A program made the position numbers and the translations under genes. DNA of 51,739 nt, from NCBI RefSeq assembly GCF_001641635.1, contig NZ_LUUB01000031.1, positions 1 through 51,739 on the forward strand, given 5' to 3'. The notes under the pieces are model-generated. The model was given only the letters and a program-made list of their open reading frames with translations. It ran no database searches and had not been told where the DNA came from. This document shows positions 9,958 to 21,061 of this stretch, in pieces (position 1 is the stretch's first letter; each line of letters begins with the position of its first letter). This DNA comes from Bradyrhizobium centrolobii (lineage in GTDB: Bacteria > Pseudomonadota > Alphaproteobacteria > Rhizobiales > Xanthobacteraceae).

Positions 9958-10785
9958 ATGACCCAGCAGCAGGTACCCGCAGTCCTCGAGCCGCACGACG
10001 GCTCAGCTGGTACACCTCTAATGTGCGCCACTCGCTCGATGCATGCCGACACGGCGCGTCGCAATACTTTGCCTTCCGTGAAAAACGCGATTTTGGCCAG
10101 ACTTTCTCTGCAAGACCGCGCGGCATTAGCTCAGTTTCTTGAGCCGATCGTCCTGAGAGAAAGGATGATTCTGCAAGACCCAAAGAGCCAGCTTGATTAT
10201 GTCTACTTTATCGAATCGGGGCTCGTATCATTAAGGATTGTTGGCGCGGGAAGCATCCTTGAAACGGCGGTCATAGGTCATCGGGGGGTTATCGGAGCAT
10301 CGGTTTTGCTGGGAGGGCATCTTTCGACGCATCAGTGCGTAGTGTTGTTTAGCGGGACTGCCTACCGGGTTCCTGTCGAGGATCTGCGCCGGATAATCGA
10401 CGAGCGTCCTCAAATCCGGGAACACCTTTTGCAGTATGTTCAGGCACTGGGCCTGCATTGCGCTCAAACAGGATTATGCGGAGTCCGGCACGATCGCGAA
10501 AAGAGGCTCGCCAGCTGGCTCTGTTTGGCGAGTGATGCTTTTGGCGCTCACGTGCTTCCAGTCACCCATGACTACCTTTCGTCCTTCCTAGGGCTGCGCC
10601 GCGCTGGCGTAACAGAGACACTAATCCGACTCCATGAACAAGGATTGGTTCGTAAGATGCGCGGCGTCTTACAGATCGACGAACGTAAGGCTCTAGAGCA
10701 AAGGGCCTGTGGTTGCTACAAGCTTATTTCGGACAGTTATGCCTCGTCTGAGTTGGCGATTTCACCAAAAGAATGCCCGCTTTAA
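9958..10785 (+). CDS. Crp/Fnr-family transcriptional regulator
   Basis: The protein of up to 275 residues has a cyclic-nucleotide-binding-like beta-roll (about residues 45-165, with Y-V-Y-F-I-E-S-G-L-V-S and G-V-I-G-A-S-V-L-L-G-G) and a C-terminal Crp-type helix-turn-helix (about 195-250, with T-H-D-Y-L-S-S-F-L-G-L-R-R-A-G-V-T-E-T-L). The FNR-type N-terminal cysteine cluster is absent, so oxygen sensing through an FeS cluster is unlikely. The start is uncertain: 9958 lacks a clear ribosome site, and ATG 10021 or 10039 would still keep the whole effector domain. It is intact among pseudogenes, with no evident operon partner. The target genes and ligand cannot be read from the sequence. Confidence 0.85.
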   Translation: MTQQQVPAVLEPHDGSAGTPLMCATRSMHADTARRNTLPSVKNAILARLSLQDRAALAQFLEPIVLRERMILQDPKSQLDYVYFIESGLVSLRIVGAGSILETAVIGHRGVIGASVLLGGHLSTHQCVVLFSGTAYRVPVEDLRRIIDERPQIREHLLQYVQALGLHCAQTGLCGVRHDREKRLASWLCLASDAFGAHVLPVTHDYLSSFLGLRRAGVTETLIRLHEQGLVRKMRGVLQIDERKALEQRACGCYKLISDSYASSELAISPKECPL

Positions 10786-10856
10786 CAAAGTCATTTTTGA
10801 ACCTCCTCCGAATGAGTGGACACCTGTAGTAGGCTCAGAGAGCCCGGAGGTGTCAA

Positions 10857-11134
10857 ATGTCAGCACCTCGACGTCGATCGTTCACAGAGGACTACAAGCG
10901 CAAGGCCCTGAACTGGCGGTATCGGGCGTCGATCGATCGGGTCGATCGCCAAGGAGCTCGGTCTGCGAGACTCGGTGCCGGGCGCTTGGGGGGACAAGTT
11001 CCGACAGGAGCCGGCATCGGCGGCGTGGCGTCCACGACGCAAGCGGTGCCGATGTGGTCGGACCAGGCTTCGGAGATCGCCCGGCTACACCAGGAGAACG
11101 AACGGTTGCGGATGGAGCGCGACATTTTAAAAAA
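10857..11134 (+). pseudogene. IS3-family orfA (HTH protein), interrupted
   Basis: It starts M-S-A-P-R-R-R-S-F-T-E-D-Y-K-R-K-A after a GGAGG site. Frame changes then separate S-I-A-K-E-L-G-L-R-D-S-V, part of the HTH, from the C-terminal leucine-zipper-like segment A-S-E-I-A-R-L-H-Q-E-N-E-R-L-R-M-E-R-D-I-L. The frame is broken at 11134 by the IS110 element. Confidence 0.8.
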
Positions 11135-11368
11135 CTGTCCAGCACCGTGGCGCGCCTGTGCGGCGTAGAGACAGCCTTGTGCTATCCTTGGCGGCTGGGA
11201 GGGTAGTGGCCGTTCGATTGTTGGAGGCACAATCCCCGTTAAAAAACGTGGTCCATGGGTGCATGCGAACTTGAGAGTGGTGACGTCGCCCTGGCGACGA
11301 TCCCGATTAGGAAGATGACGATTGGCATAGCCCAGACCCTCCTGCTCATCATTGAATGGAGGATTGCC
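11135..11368 (+). ncRNA. Candidate bridge-RNA region of the IS110 element
   Basis: IS110-group elements are known to encode their bridge RNA in the non-coding left end, upstream of the transposase. This 234-base stretch occupies that place and has no supported gene. The assignment rests on position only; target- and donor-binding loops were not resolved by eye. Confidence 0.45.
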
Positions 11369-12737
11369 ATGCCCAAGAAGAGGACGGCCGGCGACCGTCC
11401 GGAACTGAAGCCGGTCAACGTCGGCGCCGCTGCCATCGACATCGGATCAACGATGCACATGGCTGCGGTGAACCCCGCTTTTCACCGACGTGCCTGTGCG
11501 CTCTTTCGGCACATTCACGCAAGACCTGCATGAGCTCGGACTGGTTCAAAACGTGCGGCGTGACGAGTGTCGCGATGGAATCCACCGGGGTCTATTGGAT
11601 CCCGGTCTACGAGATCCTGGAGCAGCGCGGGTTTGAGGTGATTCTGGTCAATGCGCGGTACGCCAAGAACGGCCCGGGCGCAAGACCGATGTCAGCGATG
11701 CCGCGTGGTTGCGCCAGCTTCACTCCTATGGCCTGTTACGCGGCAGCTTCCGACCTGATGCCGAGATCGCAACGCTTCGCGCGTATCTGCGCCAACGGGA
11801 GCGGCTGGTGGAATATGCCGCCGCCCATATCCAGCACATGCAGAAGGCCCTGATAGAGATGAATCTGCAGCTCCATCATGTGGTCTCGGATATCACCGGC
11901 GCAACCGGCATGCGGATTATCCGAGCCATTGTTGCAGGCGAGCGGAATCCTGACGTCTTGGCAACCTATCGGGACGCGCGATGCCATTCATCCATCGCGA
12001 CGATCCGTGCGGCACTGGTCGGCAACGACCGGCACGAACATGTCTTCGCGCTGACCCAATCGCTGGAACTATACGATGTCTACCAGGCGAAGATGCTGGA
12101 CTGCGACCGCAAGCTCGAGGTCCTGATCGCGGCACTGAACAATATAGGCGCAAAGCCGGTCGGAAAGCTATCCAAGCCACGCATCAAGACCAAACAGGTC
12201 AACGCGCCCACCTTCGATGTCAGGACCGCGCTGTACGGCGCGCTCGGCGTCGATCTGACTGAGATCCATGGGTTGGGTCCATCACTGGCATTGAAGCTCG
12301 TCGGTGAGTGTGGCCCCGATCTGAGGGCTTGGCCGAACGCCAAGCACTTCACCTCCTGGCTGTGCCTTGCACCAGGCGGCAAAATCTCTGGCGGCAAGGT
12401 GTTGTCCTCGCGCACACGGAGATCGTCCAGTCGGGCAGCCGGACTGTTGCGGTTGGCAGCAACCACCGTCGGGCGGAGCGATACGGCGCTTGGTGCATTC
12501 TATCGCCGACTGTCCTCACGCGCGGGTAAGTCAAAGGCGGTGACAGCGACCGCCCGCAAGATCGCAGTCTTATTCTACAACACCCTCCGGCACGGCATTC
12601 ACTACAGAGACCCCGGCGCGGATCACTATGAGCAGCAATATCGCGGGCGTGTCCTCGCTATCCTTCAGCGCCGAGCCAAATCTCTGGGCTTCGTGTTACA
12701 GGCCATTCCAGGCGCCCCCGATCCGGCTGTTTCTTAG
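11369..12737 (+). pseudogene. IS110-family transposase (DEDD), frameshifted
   Basis: ATG 11369 follows a GGAGG site. The N-terminal RuvC-like part shows A-A-I-D-I-G-S-T-M-H-M (first Asp), then in another frame V-A-M-E-S-T-G-V-Y-W-I-P, then D-V-S-D-A-A-W-L-R-Q-L-H. The long final frame (from about 11690) has the coiled middle and the C-terminal transposase_20 domain (I-H-G-L-G-P-S-L-A-L-K, and F-T-S-W-L-C-L-A-P-G). Three frame changes near 11475, 11530 and 11675 break the catalytic domain, so this copy should be inactive. Confidence 0.85.
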
Positions 12738-12740
12738 GAA

Positions 12741-13600
12741 GTCGATCGCGATCTTTGCCGGAACTCGGACATGACCTTCTTCATCGAAAACGATCGCGAC
12801 AGCTATCCGGTACGGCCGATGTGCGCGGTGCTCGAGGTCTCGCCGGCCGGTTATACGCGCGCGAGCGCCCGGTGAGCGTGCGCGCAACCTCCAATGCTGT
12901 GCTGCTGGCCGAGAATCGACAGGTCCATCGCGAGAGCCGCCAGCGTTATGGCAATCCTCGGGCAGGGACGTGTGGCCAGCTGTGGCCGGATCGAACGGCT
13001 GATGCGACGGAATGGCATTCGGGCGATGATGGCGCCGTCAAGTCGGGTCGGCACCGCCGACAGTCGCCACGTCTGCCGATCGCACCGAACCTGATCGCGC
13101 GCGACCTCTTCGCGGCAGCCCCAAACCGGGTCTGGCTTGCCGATATCATCTACATTCCAACGGCGGAGGGCTGGCTGTACCTGGCCGCCATCATGGACCT
13201 ATTCAGCCGCAAGATCCTCGGTTGGGCGATGCGGGATCACATGCGGGTCGCACTCGTCTCGTCCGCGCTGACAATGGCGCTTCGCCAGGAGCGGCCAGGC
13301 GCCGGAGATACATCATTCCGATCACGGCGTGCAGTACGCTTCACACGAATATCGCGCAGCCCTTGTCGCGGCCAACATCACCGCATCGATGAGCCCACGG
13401 CCGACTGCTTCGACAATGCCCTGATGGAGAGCTTCTTCCACACCCTCGCGACCGAGTTCGTTCATCATCGTCTGTACCGGACCCGCACCGAGGCCTAGCG
13501 TGACGTCTTCGCCTTCATCGATGACTTCTACAATCGAACCAGGCTCCATTCCGCCATCGGATATATTCCTTCGATCGACATGGAGCTAAACGCCGCCTAA
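12741..13600 (+). pseudogene. IS3-family orfB (rve integrase-type transposase), second half
   Basis: It continues the split IS3 gene: S-I-A-I-F-A-G-T-R-T, then P-V-R-x-M-C-A-V-L-E-V-S-P-A-G-Y. The DDE core is present as N-R-V-W-L-A-D-I-I-Y-I-P-T-A-E-G-W-L-Y (first Asp), F-D-N-A-L-M-E-S-F-F-H-T-L (Glu region), and the ending D-F-Y-N-R-T-R-L-H-S-A-I-G-Y. Several frame changes (about 12830-13090, 13310-13390) and a stop at 13496 show decay. Confidence 0.82.
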
Positions 13601-13909
13601 ACTCCTCAGGAAGATCATTTTCCACGCTTGCCGCCCTAGTGTCGGATGGTGTTGACCTGACGCCAGGATCCAGACGTCGTCCATGTACGCCCTAGAGTCA
13701 TCAGCGCGCGAGGACACACCGTTCAACCGCCGCTCACATCAAGATCGATATAGTAGGCGCGCGGACGCTTACGTAAGCTCGGGGCCTGCATGTACCACGA
13801 AGCTGTCTCCGTGCTGAGCTAGACTCTCCTGTTCGCCTACTCCTCTGGAATTCTGAGATAGGACAAGATGACGACGCGCTTGGCCGACGCTCGGAGCCGA
13901 CCACGAATA

Positions 13910-15430
<1,521 letters not shown>

Positions 15431-16581
15431 CAGATCAGTGGCGGCAACCAAGGTGACTCATCGCCACCCTTCTAAGTACGAGTGGCCGACGAGCCTGTTC
15501 GCGAGGCCGATCCCCCACCGCATGCTCTCGTCGAGCCCTTCTCAGGGCACTCAACGCGGAGCGAGCTCTCTCGTGCTCCGTGGCTGACCTCGCAGGACCT
15601 TCAGCGCACTCAAGGCGATTTCGCCGTCGAACTTAAGACTAGATGCGCCTTGCAATGGCTCGCGGTCTTCACGAAATTGCGGCGCTTGGCTATCCACAGG
15701 CCTCCGCTATCGACTTCGGACGCCGCACCGCACTTTAGGCGGCAGCAGCTAAGGTATCCGAATCAATCGCGGCCACACTGAACGCAAAGGCGCACGGCGG
15801 TGGCAGCAACGGATCGCCGTCGCAGGACCCGTGCCTTGTTAGATGGTCGATCGAGCTGCACTTCTCGCGAACTCAACGGACTCACTTTGGCATGCGGTAC
15901 CTGCTGCTCGGCAATTGCAGTCCTTACAGGCCTTGTCCGTTTCTATCGATGTCCCACGACACAAGTCGATTCCACCTGCTCAACCGGATTTACATTGCCT
16001 CCGATGCTTCCGCAGCGTTGTAGAGCCTAAAGCTGAAAAGCGAACCGGACGTCCCTTAACACGTGAACGAAAACGATTTTTTTGTCGACCACTGGTAGAT
16101 GGCGTCAATGAATGTTCCTTCTAGTCGCCAGTTCTAGTGCGCGATACGGACGCTCGTGATGCAAAAATATCACGCCGCAGGCGCAGACTAGTTTCCGCGG
16201 TCCGATACGTACTGAGTTTGTCAGCCGCCGAGGGGATGCAGTCGGCTAGGCTTAATCCGCGTGTCATGGGGCGCTGCGCGATGCCTGCTGCGATATCACG
16301 AAAGTCCCAGTCAATGGTCCAGACGTGTCTTCAGATTGAGAAAGCAACGGTCGCGATTTCGGCTGCCCCAAACAGATGGTCGGTGGCGGACCCTAACGGC
16401 CGGTTTGAAATGGTAGCCGTCGCCGTAGAAACCGCACGCGAACTGATGGGGTTGGCCTAGGCCAACAGTGCTGTCCAGACTCAGAACGATGGGTGCTGTT
16501 ATGACCTGATCCTAACAAAAGAACGTAATCCAGCACCATGTATCGAGCATTGATTAACTTGCTATGAAGGGGGACGTATTG
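15431..16581. other. Long stretch without a recognisable gene; porin upstream region
   Basis: Open frames at 15482-16460 carry no recognisable motifs, and stop codons interrupt all candidates. The final 150 bases precede the porin and include a 16-bp palindrome at 16451-16466. Confidence 0.4.
16451..16466. promoter_or_regulatory. Perfect 16-bp palindrome upstream of porin
   Basis: GTTGGCCTAGGCCAAC is its own reverse complement and sits about 116 bp before the porin start. It could be an operator. No matching second copy was noticed. Confidence 0.3.
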
Positions 16582-18006
16582 ATGACCATTGAGAGACAGG
16601 TTGCAAAAGGCGTAATTTGTGGGCTGGCCATTGCTGGCTTGACCGTCGCTGCACAGGCGGCGGATTTGAGCGAGGTTGTGAAAGCTCCTCCAAAACTCCC
16701 TGATACGCTGACCTGGAACGGTATCACGCTCTACGGCGCGCTTGATGTTGGATACGCCTATTCAAACAATGCTGCTCCGATCGGCAATTACTTCGCGGGC
16801 GTGAACGCGAACGTCTTCGCAAGTCCTCCCGGGCGAGGACCAATTTCGACTATTAATACGCAAGGTTATTCGTTCGTCGGTCTCAGAATCGAGGAACCCC
16901 TCGGATACGACTGGAAAGCAATCGGCAGGATTGAAACCGGCTTCGATCCGCTGACCGGCCAAATTAATGACGGCTGCAAGACTCTGGTCGACAACAATGG
17001 AAAGCCGAACAGCCAGCAAACGACAAGCGGCGACTCGAATCAATGTGGCGGGCTCACTCGCCAAGTCTGGGTCGGAGTAAGCAACAAAACTTACGGGCAA
17101 CTGCAGATTGGCAGAAACAATTCGCTCGCTGCAGATTCCATATGGGGTTTCGACCCGGTGGTTATCGCCGACTTCTCGGCGATTTTGTGGGGGCTTGGAT
17201 TTACCGCCGGCACGGGAGCTACTGAGACGACCAGGTGGAACAACTCAGCCAAATACGTTTATACGAATGACTTTCTTCACGCGGGAGTTATGTTCGCCCA
17301 AGGACAACACCAGGGCTCGTCCCTCCATGGCGATTCCTATGCAGCGAACTTCGGTTTTAACTGGCAGGGGCTCTATGTCGACGCGGTATATACCGCGGAG
17401 CGAGACGCTGTGAGATCCGGCCTCTTTGGGGTTGGTGGATGCGGCGTGGCAGGCACCCCGAGCTGCGGTACTCTTAGTGTTACCGGACAGAACACGGACG
17501 CGTGGGCTCTCATGGGCAAATATGCCTATGATTTTACTGCGGGTGCCAAGGGAGCTCCTCTCAACAGGCTCACGTTTTATGCGGGCTATCAGAACATCAC
17601 ATATTCGAATCCGTCTGATCCGCTCTCCATTGGAGATACGACAGTCGGCGGCTATATGTTCGGTGCGGTCAACAACACCGCCTATTCCTTTGACCACAAG
17701 CGTGTTGGATTTGCATGGATTGGCGCGAAGTATGAACTTGGCGGCTGGGCGGTCTCGGCTGCATACTACCGCGCAATGCAAGGCTACTATCAGGGGAACG
17801 CCACTGCCACGCCGTGCTCGACCAACGCCCACTCGTACTGCTCAGGTTCCTGGGAGACCGCGTCCCTCTCTGCTGTTTACAGTTTTGACAAGCACTGGGA
17901 CGTTTATGGTGGCGTTGTTTGGTCGAAGCTCAACGGCGGCTTTTCCGCTGGTTACGATGACCCAGAGACCACTACCTTCCTGACGGGCGTAATCTTGAGG
18001 TTCTAA
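16582..18006 (+). CDS. Outer-membrane porin (general porin, Bradyrhizobium/Burkholderia type)
   Basis: This intact 474-residue protein has a signal peptide ending A-A-Q-A, cleaved before A-D-L-S. The first beta-strand region L-T-W-N-G-I-T-L-Y-G-A-L-D-V-G-Y and the terminal strand ending in Phe (V-I-L-R-F) are standard for trimeric Gram-negative porins. The body alternates aromatic and hydrophobic strands with Gly/Asn-rich loops. The start 16582 is preferred over 16564 because AAGGGGGA lies just before it. Four cysteines in the loop regions may form disulphides. It acts as a diffusion channel in the outer membrane. It appears monocistronic, with a hairpin 60 bases downstream. Confidence 0.9.
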   Translation: MTIERQVAKGVICGLAIAGLTVAAQAADLSEVVKAPPKLPDTLTWNGITLYGALDVGYAYSNNAAPIGNYFAGVNANVFASPPGRGPISTINTQGYSFVGLRIEEPLGYDWKAIGRIETGFDPLTGQINDGCKTLVDNNGKPNSQQTTSGDSNQCGGLTRQVWVGVSNKTYGQLQIGRNNSLAADSIWGFDPVVIADFSAILWGLGFTAGTGATETTRWNNSAKYVYTNDFLHAGVMFAQGQHQGSSLHGDSYAANFGFNWQGLYVDAVYTAERDAVRSGLFGVGGCGVAGTPSCGTLSVTGQNTDAWALMGKYAYDFTAGAKGAPLNRLTFYAGYQNITYSNPSDPLSIGDTTVGGYMFGAVNNTAYSFDHKRVGFAWIGAKYELGGWAVSAAYYRAMQGYYQGNATATPCSTNAHSYCSGSWETASLSAVYSFDKHWDVYGGVVWSKLNGGFSAGYDDPETTTFLTGVILRF

Positions 18007-18064
18007 TAGCGCCCGATCTGTCGGCGCGCCCGGCAGCTAGGCTCTCTTCTGCCTATGCATCGTT

Positions 18065-18093
18065 CCCTGGGGACTTACCAAGCGTCCCCAGGG
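18065..18093 (+). terminator. Hairpin after porin gene
   Basis: CCCTGGGGAC (18065-18074) and GTCCCCAGGG (18084-18093) form a perfect 10-bp stem with a 9-base loop, 59 bp after the porin stop. There is no T-run on either side, so termination strength is uncertain, but position and stability fit a terminator or mRNA-stabilising hairpin. Confidence 0.6.
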
Positions 18094-18133
18094 TGACCTG
18101 CCACTGAACTTTCATCCAGCAGCGGTTAGAGTC

Positions 18134-19044
18134 TCAGGGTTTTGTACGCCAAGTGGCGCGGGTGGAGCAACGGACGATCGGCGGAGCTGGTCGGGGTTGC
18201 GCAGCCGATCGTCCGTTGCGGTGAGCTGGGCGGCATAGGCCGCGGGTCAGGTATTTCAGCGACGAGTGAGGCCGCCGGATATTGTAGTCGGCGACCCAGT
18301 TGGCGATCTTGGCGCGGGCGTCATCGAGATCGAAGAACAGGGTCTCGTTGAGCAGTTCATCGCGCATCCGGCCATTAAAACTCTCGATGAAGCCGTTCTG
18401 CATCGGCTTTCCCGGCGCGATAAAGTGCCAATCGATGACCGTGTCCTTGCTCCAGGCGAGCATAGCGTTGCAGGTGAACTCGGTGCCATGGTCGGACACG
18501 ATCATTCCTGGCTTGCCGCGTCGCTCGACGATTGCCGTCAGTTCGCGGGCGACGCGCCGTCCTGAGATCGACGTCTCCGGAATGGCGCCCAGGCATTCCT
18601 TAGTGACGTCGTCGTCGATTTTGAGAATGCGGAAGCGCCGGCCGTTGGCGAACTGGTCGTGGACGAAGTCCAGCGACCAGCGCGCGTTGCGCCTCGCCTC
18701 GATCAGGATCGGGGCACGGGTCCCCATAGCTTTGCGGCGAGCCCGCCGCTTGCGGACGGTGAGCCCTTCCTCGCGATAAAGCCGGTAGATCCGGTTGATC
18801 CCCGAGGGCTCGCCCTCCCGTCGCAGCAGGACGAACAGGCGGCGGTAGCCGAAACGCCGCCGCTCGTTGGCGAGATCGCGCAACCGGCCGCGCAGAGCCG
18901 CATCCGCAGGGCGGCCAGAGCGATAGCGGATCATCTTCCGATCCGCGCCCACGATCGAGCAGGCCCGCCGTTCCGACAGGCTCATGACGGCCTGCAGGTG
19001 CGCGACCGCAGCGCGCTTGGCGGCGGGCCCTACCATTTTTTTGA
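18134..19044 (-). CDS. IS3-family transposase OrfB
   Basis: An rve-type integrase: N-R-I-Y-R-L-Y-R-E-E-G-L leads into R-W-S-L-D-F-V-H-D-Q-F (first Asp), M-I-V-S-D-H-G-T-E-F (second Asp) and Q-N-G-F-I-E-S-F-N-G-R-M-R-D-E (Glu). It is expressed by -1 slippage on an A7 run (19036-19042, minus strand) at the end of OrfA. Near 18255 a small indel after H-S-S-L-K-Y-L-T shifts the last residues away from the expected A-A-Y-A-A-Q-L-T-A ending. The catalytic core is intact, so activity is possible. Confidence 0.82.
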
Positions 19045-19296
19045 AAACAGCTCGCGAAGGGCGGCCGTATCGAGCATCTGCTCGGCCAGAAGTTTCTTCA
19101 GCTTCGCGTTCTCCTCTTCCAAGGCCCTCAGCCGCTTCGCCTCGGAAACGTCCATGCCGCCGAATTTGGCCTTCCAATTGTAGATCGTCGCTTCGGAGAT
19201 CCCATGCTTGCGAGCCAGGTCAGCCGTCTTCCCCCCAGCCTCATGCTCCTTCAATATCGCGATAATCTGCTCTTCCGTGAACCTTACTCGCTTCAT
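19030..19296 (-). CDS. IS3-family OrfA
   Basis: An 88-residue HTH_Tnp_1 protein: F-T-E-E-Q-I-I-A-I-L-K-E-H-E-A-G, G-I-S-E-A-T-I-Y-N-W-K-A-K-F-G-G-M-D, then a leucine-zipper-like A-L-E-E-E-N-A-K-L-K-K-L-L-A-E. It ends just after the A7 slippery run shared with OrfB. It appears intact. Confidence 0.88.
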   Translation of the reverse strand: MKRVRFTEEQIIAILKEHEAGGKTADLARKHGISEATIYNWKAKFGGMDVSEAKRLRALEEENAKLKKLLAEQMLDTAALRELFSKKW

Positions 19297-19563
19297 CTGT
19301 CCGTCCTTCTTCGGGCCCGGACTCTAACTCCTTCTGGAGGAAATACTCAGTGGCAGGCCAAACAGACGCAGAATTTCGGCTGCATGACGTCCGCCTTTAG
19401 GTGATTTCTGCTTTCGAATTGTGCGAGCTTGCCGATAAAGCGTGGATACGTTGGCGCCCTTGCTGTACCGCCCTGGCGCACCCTACGGAAAAAGTCTGAC
19501 GCATCTGACGAGCGTCGCGGAGGTTGCGCATTCAATTGCGCGTGTCAGCGGTGCTGCAACACA

Positions 19564-20565
19564 ATGGAGACAGTCGTGGACGACACCATGTATGGCAGGC
19601 GTGACAAACGGGGCAACTGGGAGCCCAACAATCGGTCGATGCGCACTCCTCCGATCTTCGTCTGGCCGATACGAGTGAAAAAGGTCTTGGTTTGGCTGCC
19701 AGGATATATTTGGCCATATAACACGATCTACTTTGTAATCACGCTCGTTGCTTGGGGGCTGACGCCCTCGCTAGAAGCGATGCGCGATTTCGAAGTCGGC
19801 TGGGTTTCGCTGATTCTCCTGCGCAATGCGGTGCTGACGCTGCTAGTCTATGGCGGCCTGCATACTCTCCTTTACATTCAGCGGCGTCAGCAGACTGACT
19901 TCAAATACAATGTAAGGTGGCCTGATACTAACAATTCGACATTCCTGTTTGGAAGTCAGACCGCCGAGAATGTTTTTTGGTCGATGTGCAGCGGTGTGCC
20001 GGTGTGGACAGCGTACGAGGTGTTCACCTGGTGGGCGTTCGCCAATGGTTACATCCCGTATGTCGATTTCCGACAACACCCGATCTATTTCATCGGACTG
20101 ATGCTCTTGGTGCCGCTGTGGACTTCGTTGCACTTCTATTTAATCCATCGCCTGATCCATATGGGGCCGCTCTACCACCTTGTCCATAAACTGCATCACA
20201 AGAACGTTAACCCGGCGCCCTGGTCGGGGCTGTCGATGCACCCGGTTGAACACCTCCTCTACTTCTCCGGTGTGTTGATTTACCTTGTAGTGCCCTCGCA
20301 CCCGCTGCATGTAGTATTTTACTTGATTCGTCAGGCGCTGGGGGCGGTGCAGGGACATTACGGATTTCATCGGATCGAGACGGTCGACGGGAAGTACTTC
20401 GAATCGGACCACTACTTTCATTACCTGCATCACAAGTATTTCGAGGTGAACTACGGCACTGAGCTCGTTCCGCTCGATGCGTGGTTCGGCACGTTGCATG
20501 ACGGCTCCTCGGAAGCCGACGAGACGATGTACAAGCGAGTGAAGGCAAAGAAGTACGCGCGTTGA
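19564..20565 (+). CDS. Membrane di-iron hydroxylase, fatty acid hydroxylase/sterol desaturase family (MocD-like role)
   Basis: A 333-residue integral membrane protein. Hydrophobic spans lie at about residues 48-68, 82-104, 140-162, 173-194 and 233-255. The histidine clusters that bind the di-iron centre are visible: H190-x4-H195 with H199, H208-x2-HH (211-212), H226 and H230, H265, and H286-x2-HH (289-290). It would hydroxylate or oxidatively demethylate a substrate using O2 and electrons from a ferredoxin. A Rieske ferredoxin and a ferredoxin reductase are encoded just downstream on the same strand. The ATG at 19564 is preferred; 19588 is an alternative. Rhizopine MocD is an oxygenase partnered in the same way, but the substrate here is unknown. 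Confidence 0.85.
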   Translation: METVVDDTMYGRRDKRGNWEPNNRSMRTPPIFVWPIRVKKVLVWLPGYIWPYNTIYFVITLVAWGLTPSLEAMRDFEVGWVSLILLRNAVLTLLVYGGLHTLLYIQRRQQTDFKYNVRWPDTNNSTFLFGSQTAENVFWSMCSGVPVWTAYEVFTWWAFANGYIPYVDFRQHPIYFIGLMLLVPLWTSLHFYLIHRLIHMGPLYHLVHKLHHKNVNPAPWSGLSMHPVEHLLYFSGVLIYLVVPSHPLHVVFYLIRQALGAVQGHYGFHRIETVDGKYFESDHYFHYLHHKYFEVNYGTELVPLDAWFGTLHDGSSEADETMYKRVKAKKYAR

Positions 20566-20711
20566 TATTACAGCGGCGCGTCATCTTCGGCCGACACTTC
20601 TGCGCGGTGCACATGTCGGTCGCTGGTTTGCGACGATGGGCAGAACAAATTAAGACCGCAGTTCGCCCTGCTGTCTCGACCGTTATGCAACAAGAAGGAT
20701 CAGAGAAAGCC

Positions 20712-21035
20712 ATGTTAACGACCACAAGAGATTGGGTCGCGGTCTGTGCTGCTGATGCATTAGCGCCCGAAGGGGTGCTCCGCTTCGATCATGGAGAGCG
20801 CACGTTTGTGATTATTCGTTCGCCGGAAGGCGAGTACTTCGCGATTGACGGCCACTGCTCTCACGAGAAGGTCCATCTCGTGGGCGGCATTGTAGATGGT
20901 CATATCATCGAATGCCCGAAGCACTTCGGAAGCTTCGATTATCGAACCGGCGAGGCGCGTACGCTGCCCGCCTGCATTGACCTGCAAAGCTACGAGGCCA
21001 GGGTAAACGACGGCACCCTCTTTATCAAAATTTGA
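20712..21035 (+). CDS. Rieske [2Fe-2S] ferredoxin (MocE-like)
   Basis: A 107-residue soluble protein with both Rieske boxes: C49-S-H51 and C68-P-K-H71, followed by F-G-S-F-D-Y-R-T-G. This matches ferredoxin components of oxygenases such as MocE or BphF, which carry electrons from a flavoprotein reductase to a terminal oxygenase. ATG 20712 has AGGA eleven bases upstream; ATG 20685 is possible. The stop overlaps a TTG codon (TTGA) that could begin the next gene, suggesting coupling. It sits between the membrane hydroxylase and the isomerase, with the reductase two genes on. Confidence 0.92.
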   Translation: MLTTTRDWVAVCAADALAPEGVLRFDHGERTFVIIRSPEGEYFAIDGHCSHEKVHLVGGIVDGHIIECPKHFGSFDYRTGEARTLPACIDLQSYEARVNDGTLFIKI

Positions 21036-21061
21036 GCGGGCTATCACCGAGAGACAGCACA

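Larger units (their letters stand above)
11135..12740 (+). mobile_element. IS110-family insertion sequence, IS110-group layout
   Basis: The boundaries follow from the interrupted IS3 gene: removing 11135-12740 restores its reading frame to the base. A dinucleotide AA occurs at both junctions (11133-11134 and 12739-12740), consistent with a short core rather than a long target duplication. The element has about 235 non-coding bases before the transposase and almost none after its stop at 12737. No terminal inverted repeats are seen. All of this fits the IS110 group. Confidence 0.85.
10811..13610 (+). mobile_element. IS3-family element split by an IS110-family insertion
   Basis: The IS3 orfA starts at 10857 and its orfB ends near 13600. 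The two halves join exactly if 11135-12740 is removed: 11134 followed by 12741 restores D-I-L-K-K-S-I-A-I-F-A-G, a classic IS3 orfA/orfB junction. The outer left end is near 10811 (TGAGTGGACACC). The right end past 13600 is eroded and its exact position is not clear. Confidence 0.8.
18125..19328 (-). mobile_element. IS3-family insertion sequence (IS407-like)
   Basis: The ends carry GTTAGAGTC (18125-18133) and GACTCTAAC (19320-19328). Two overlapping frames on the minus strand encode OrfA and OrfB. The length of 1204 bp fits the IS3 family. No clear target duplication is seen. It sits between the porin and the Moc-like operon. Confidence 0.85.

Noticed and set aside
19470..19500. TGGC/TTGC pair upstream of the hydroxylase operon as a sigma-54 promoter
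   Set aside because: Spacing between GG and GC is seven bases rather than ten.
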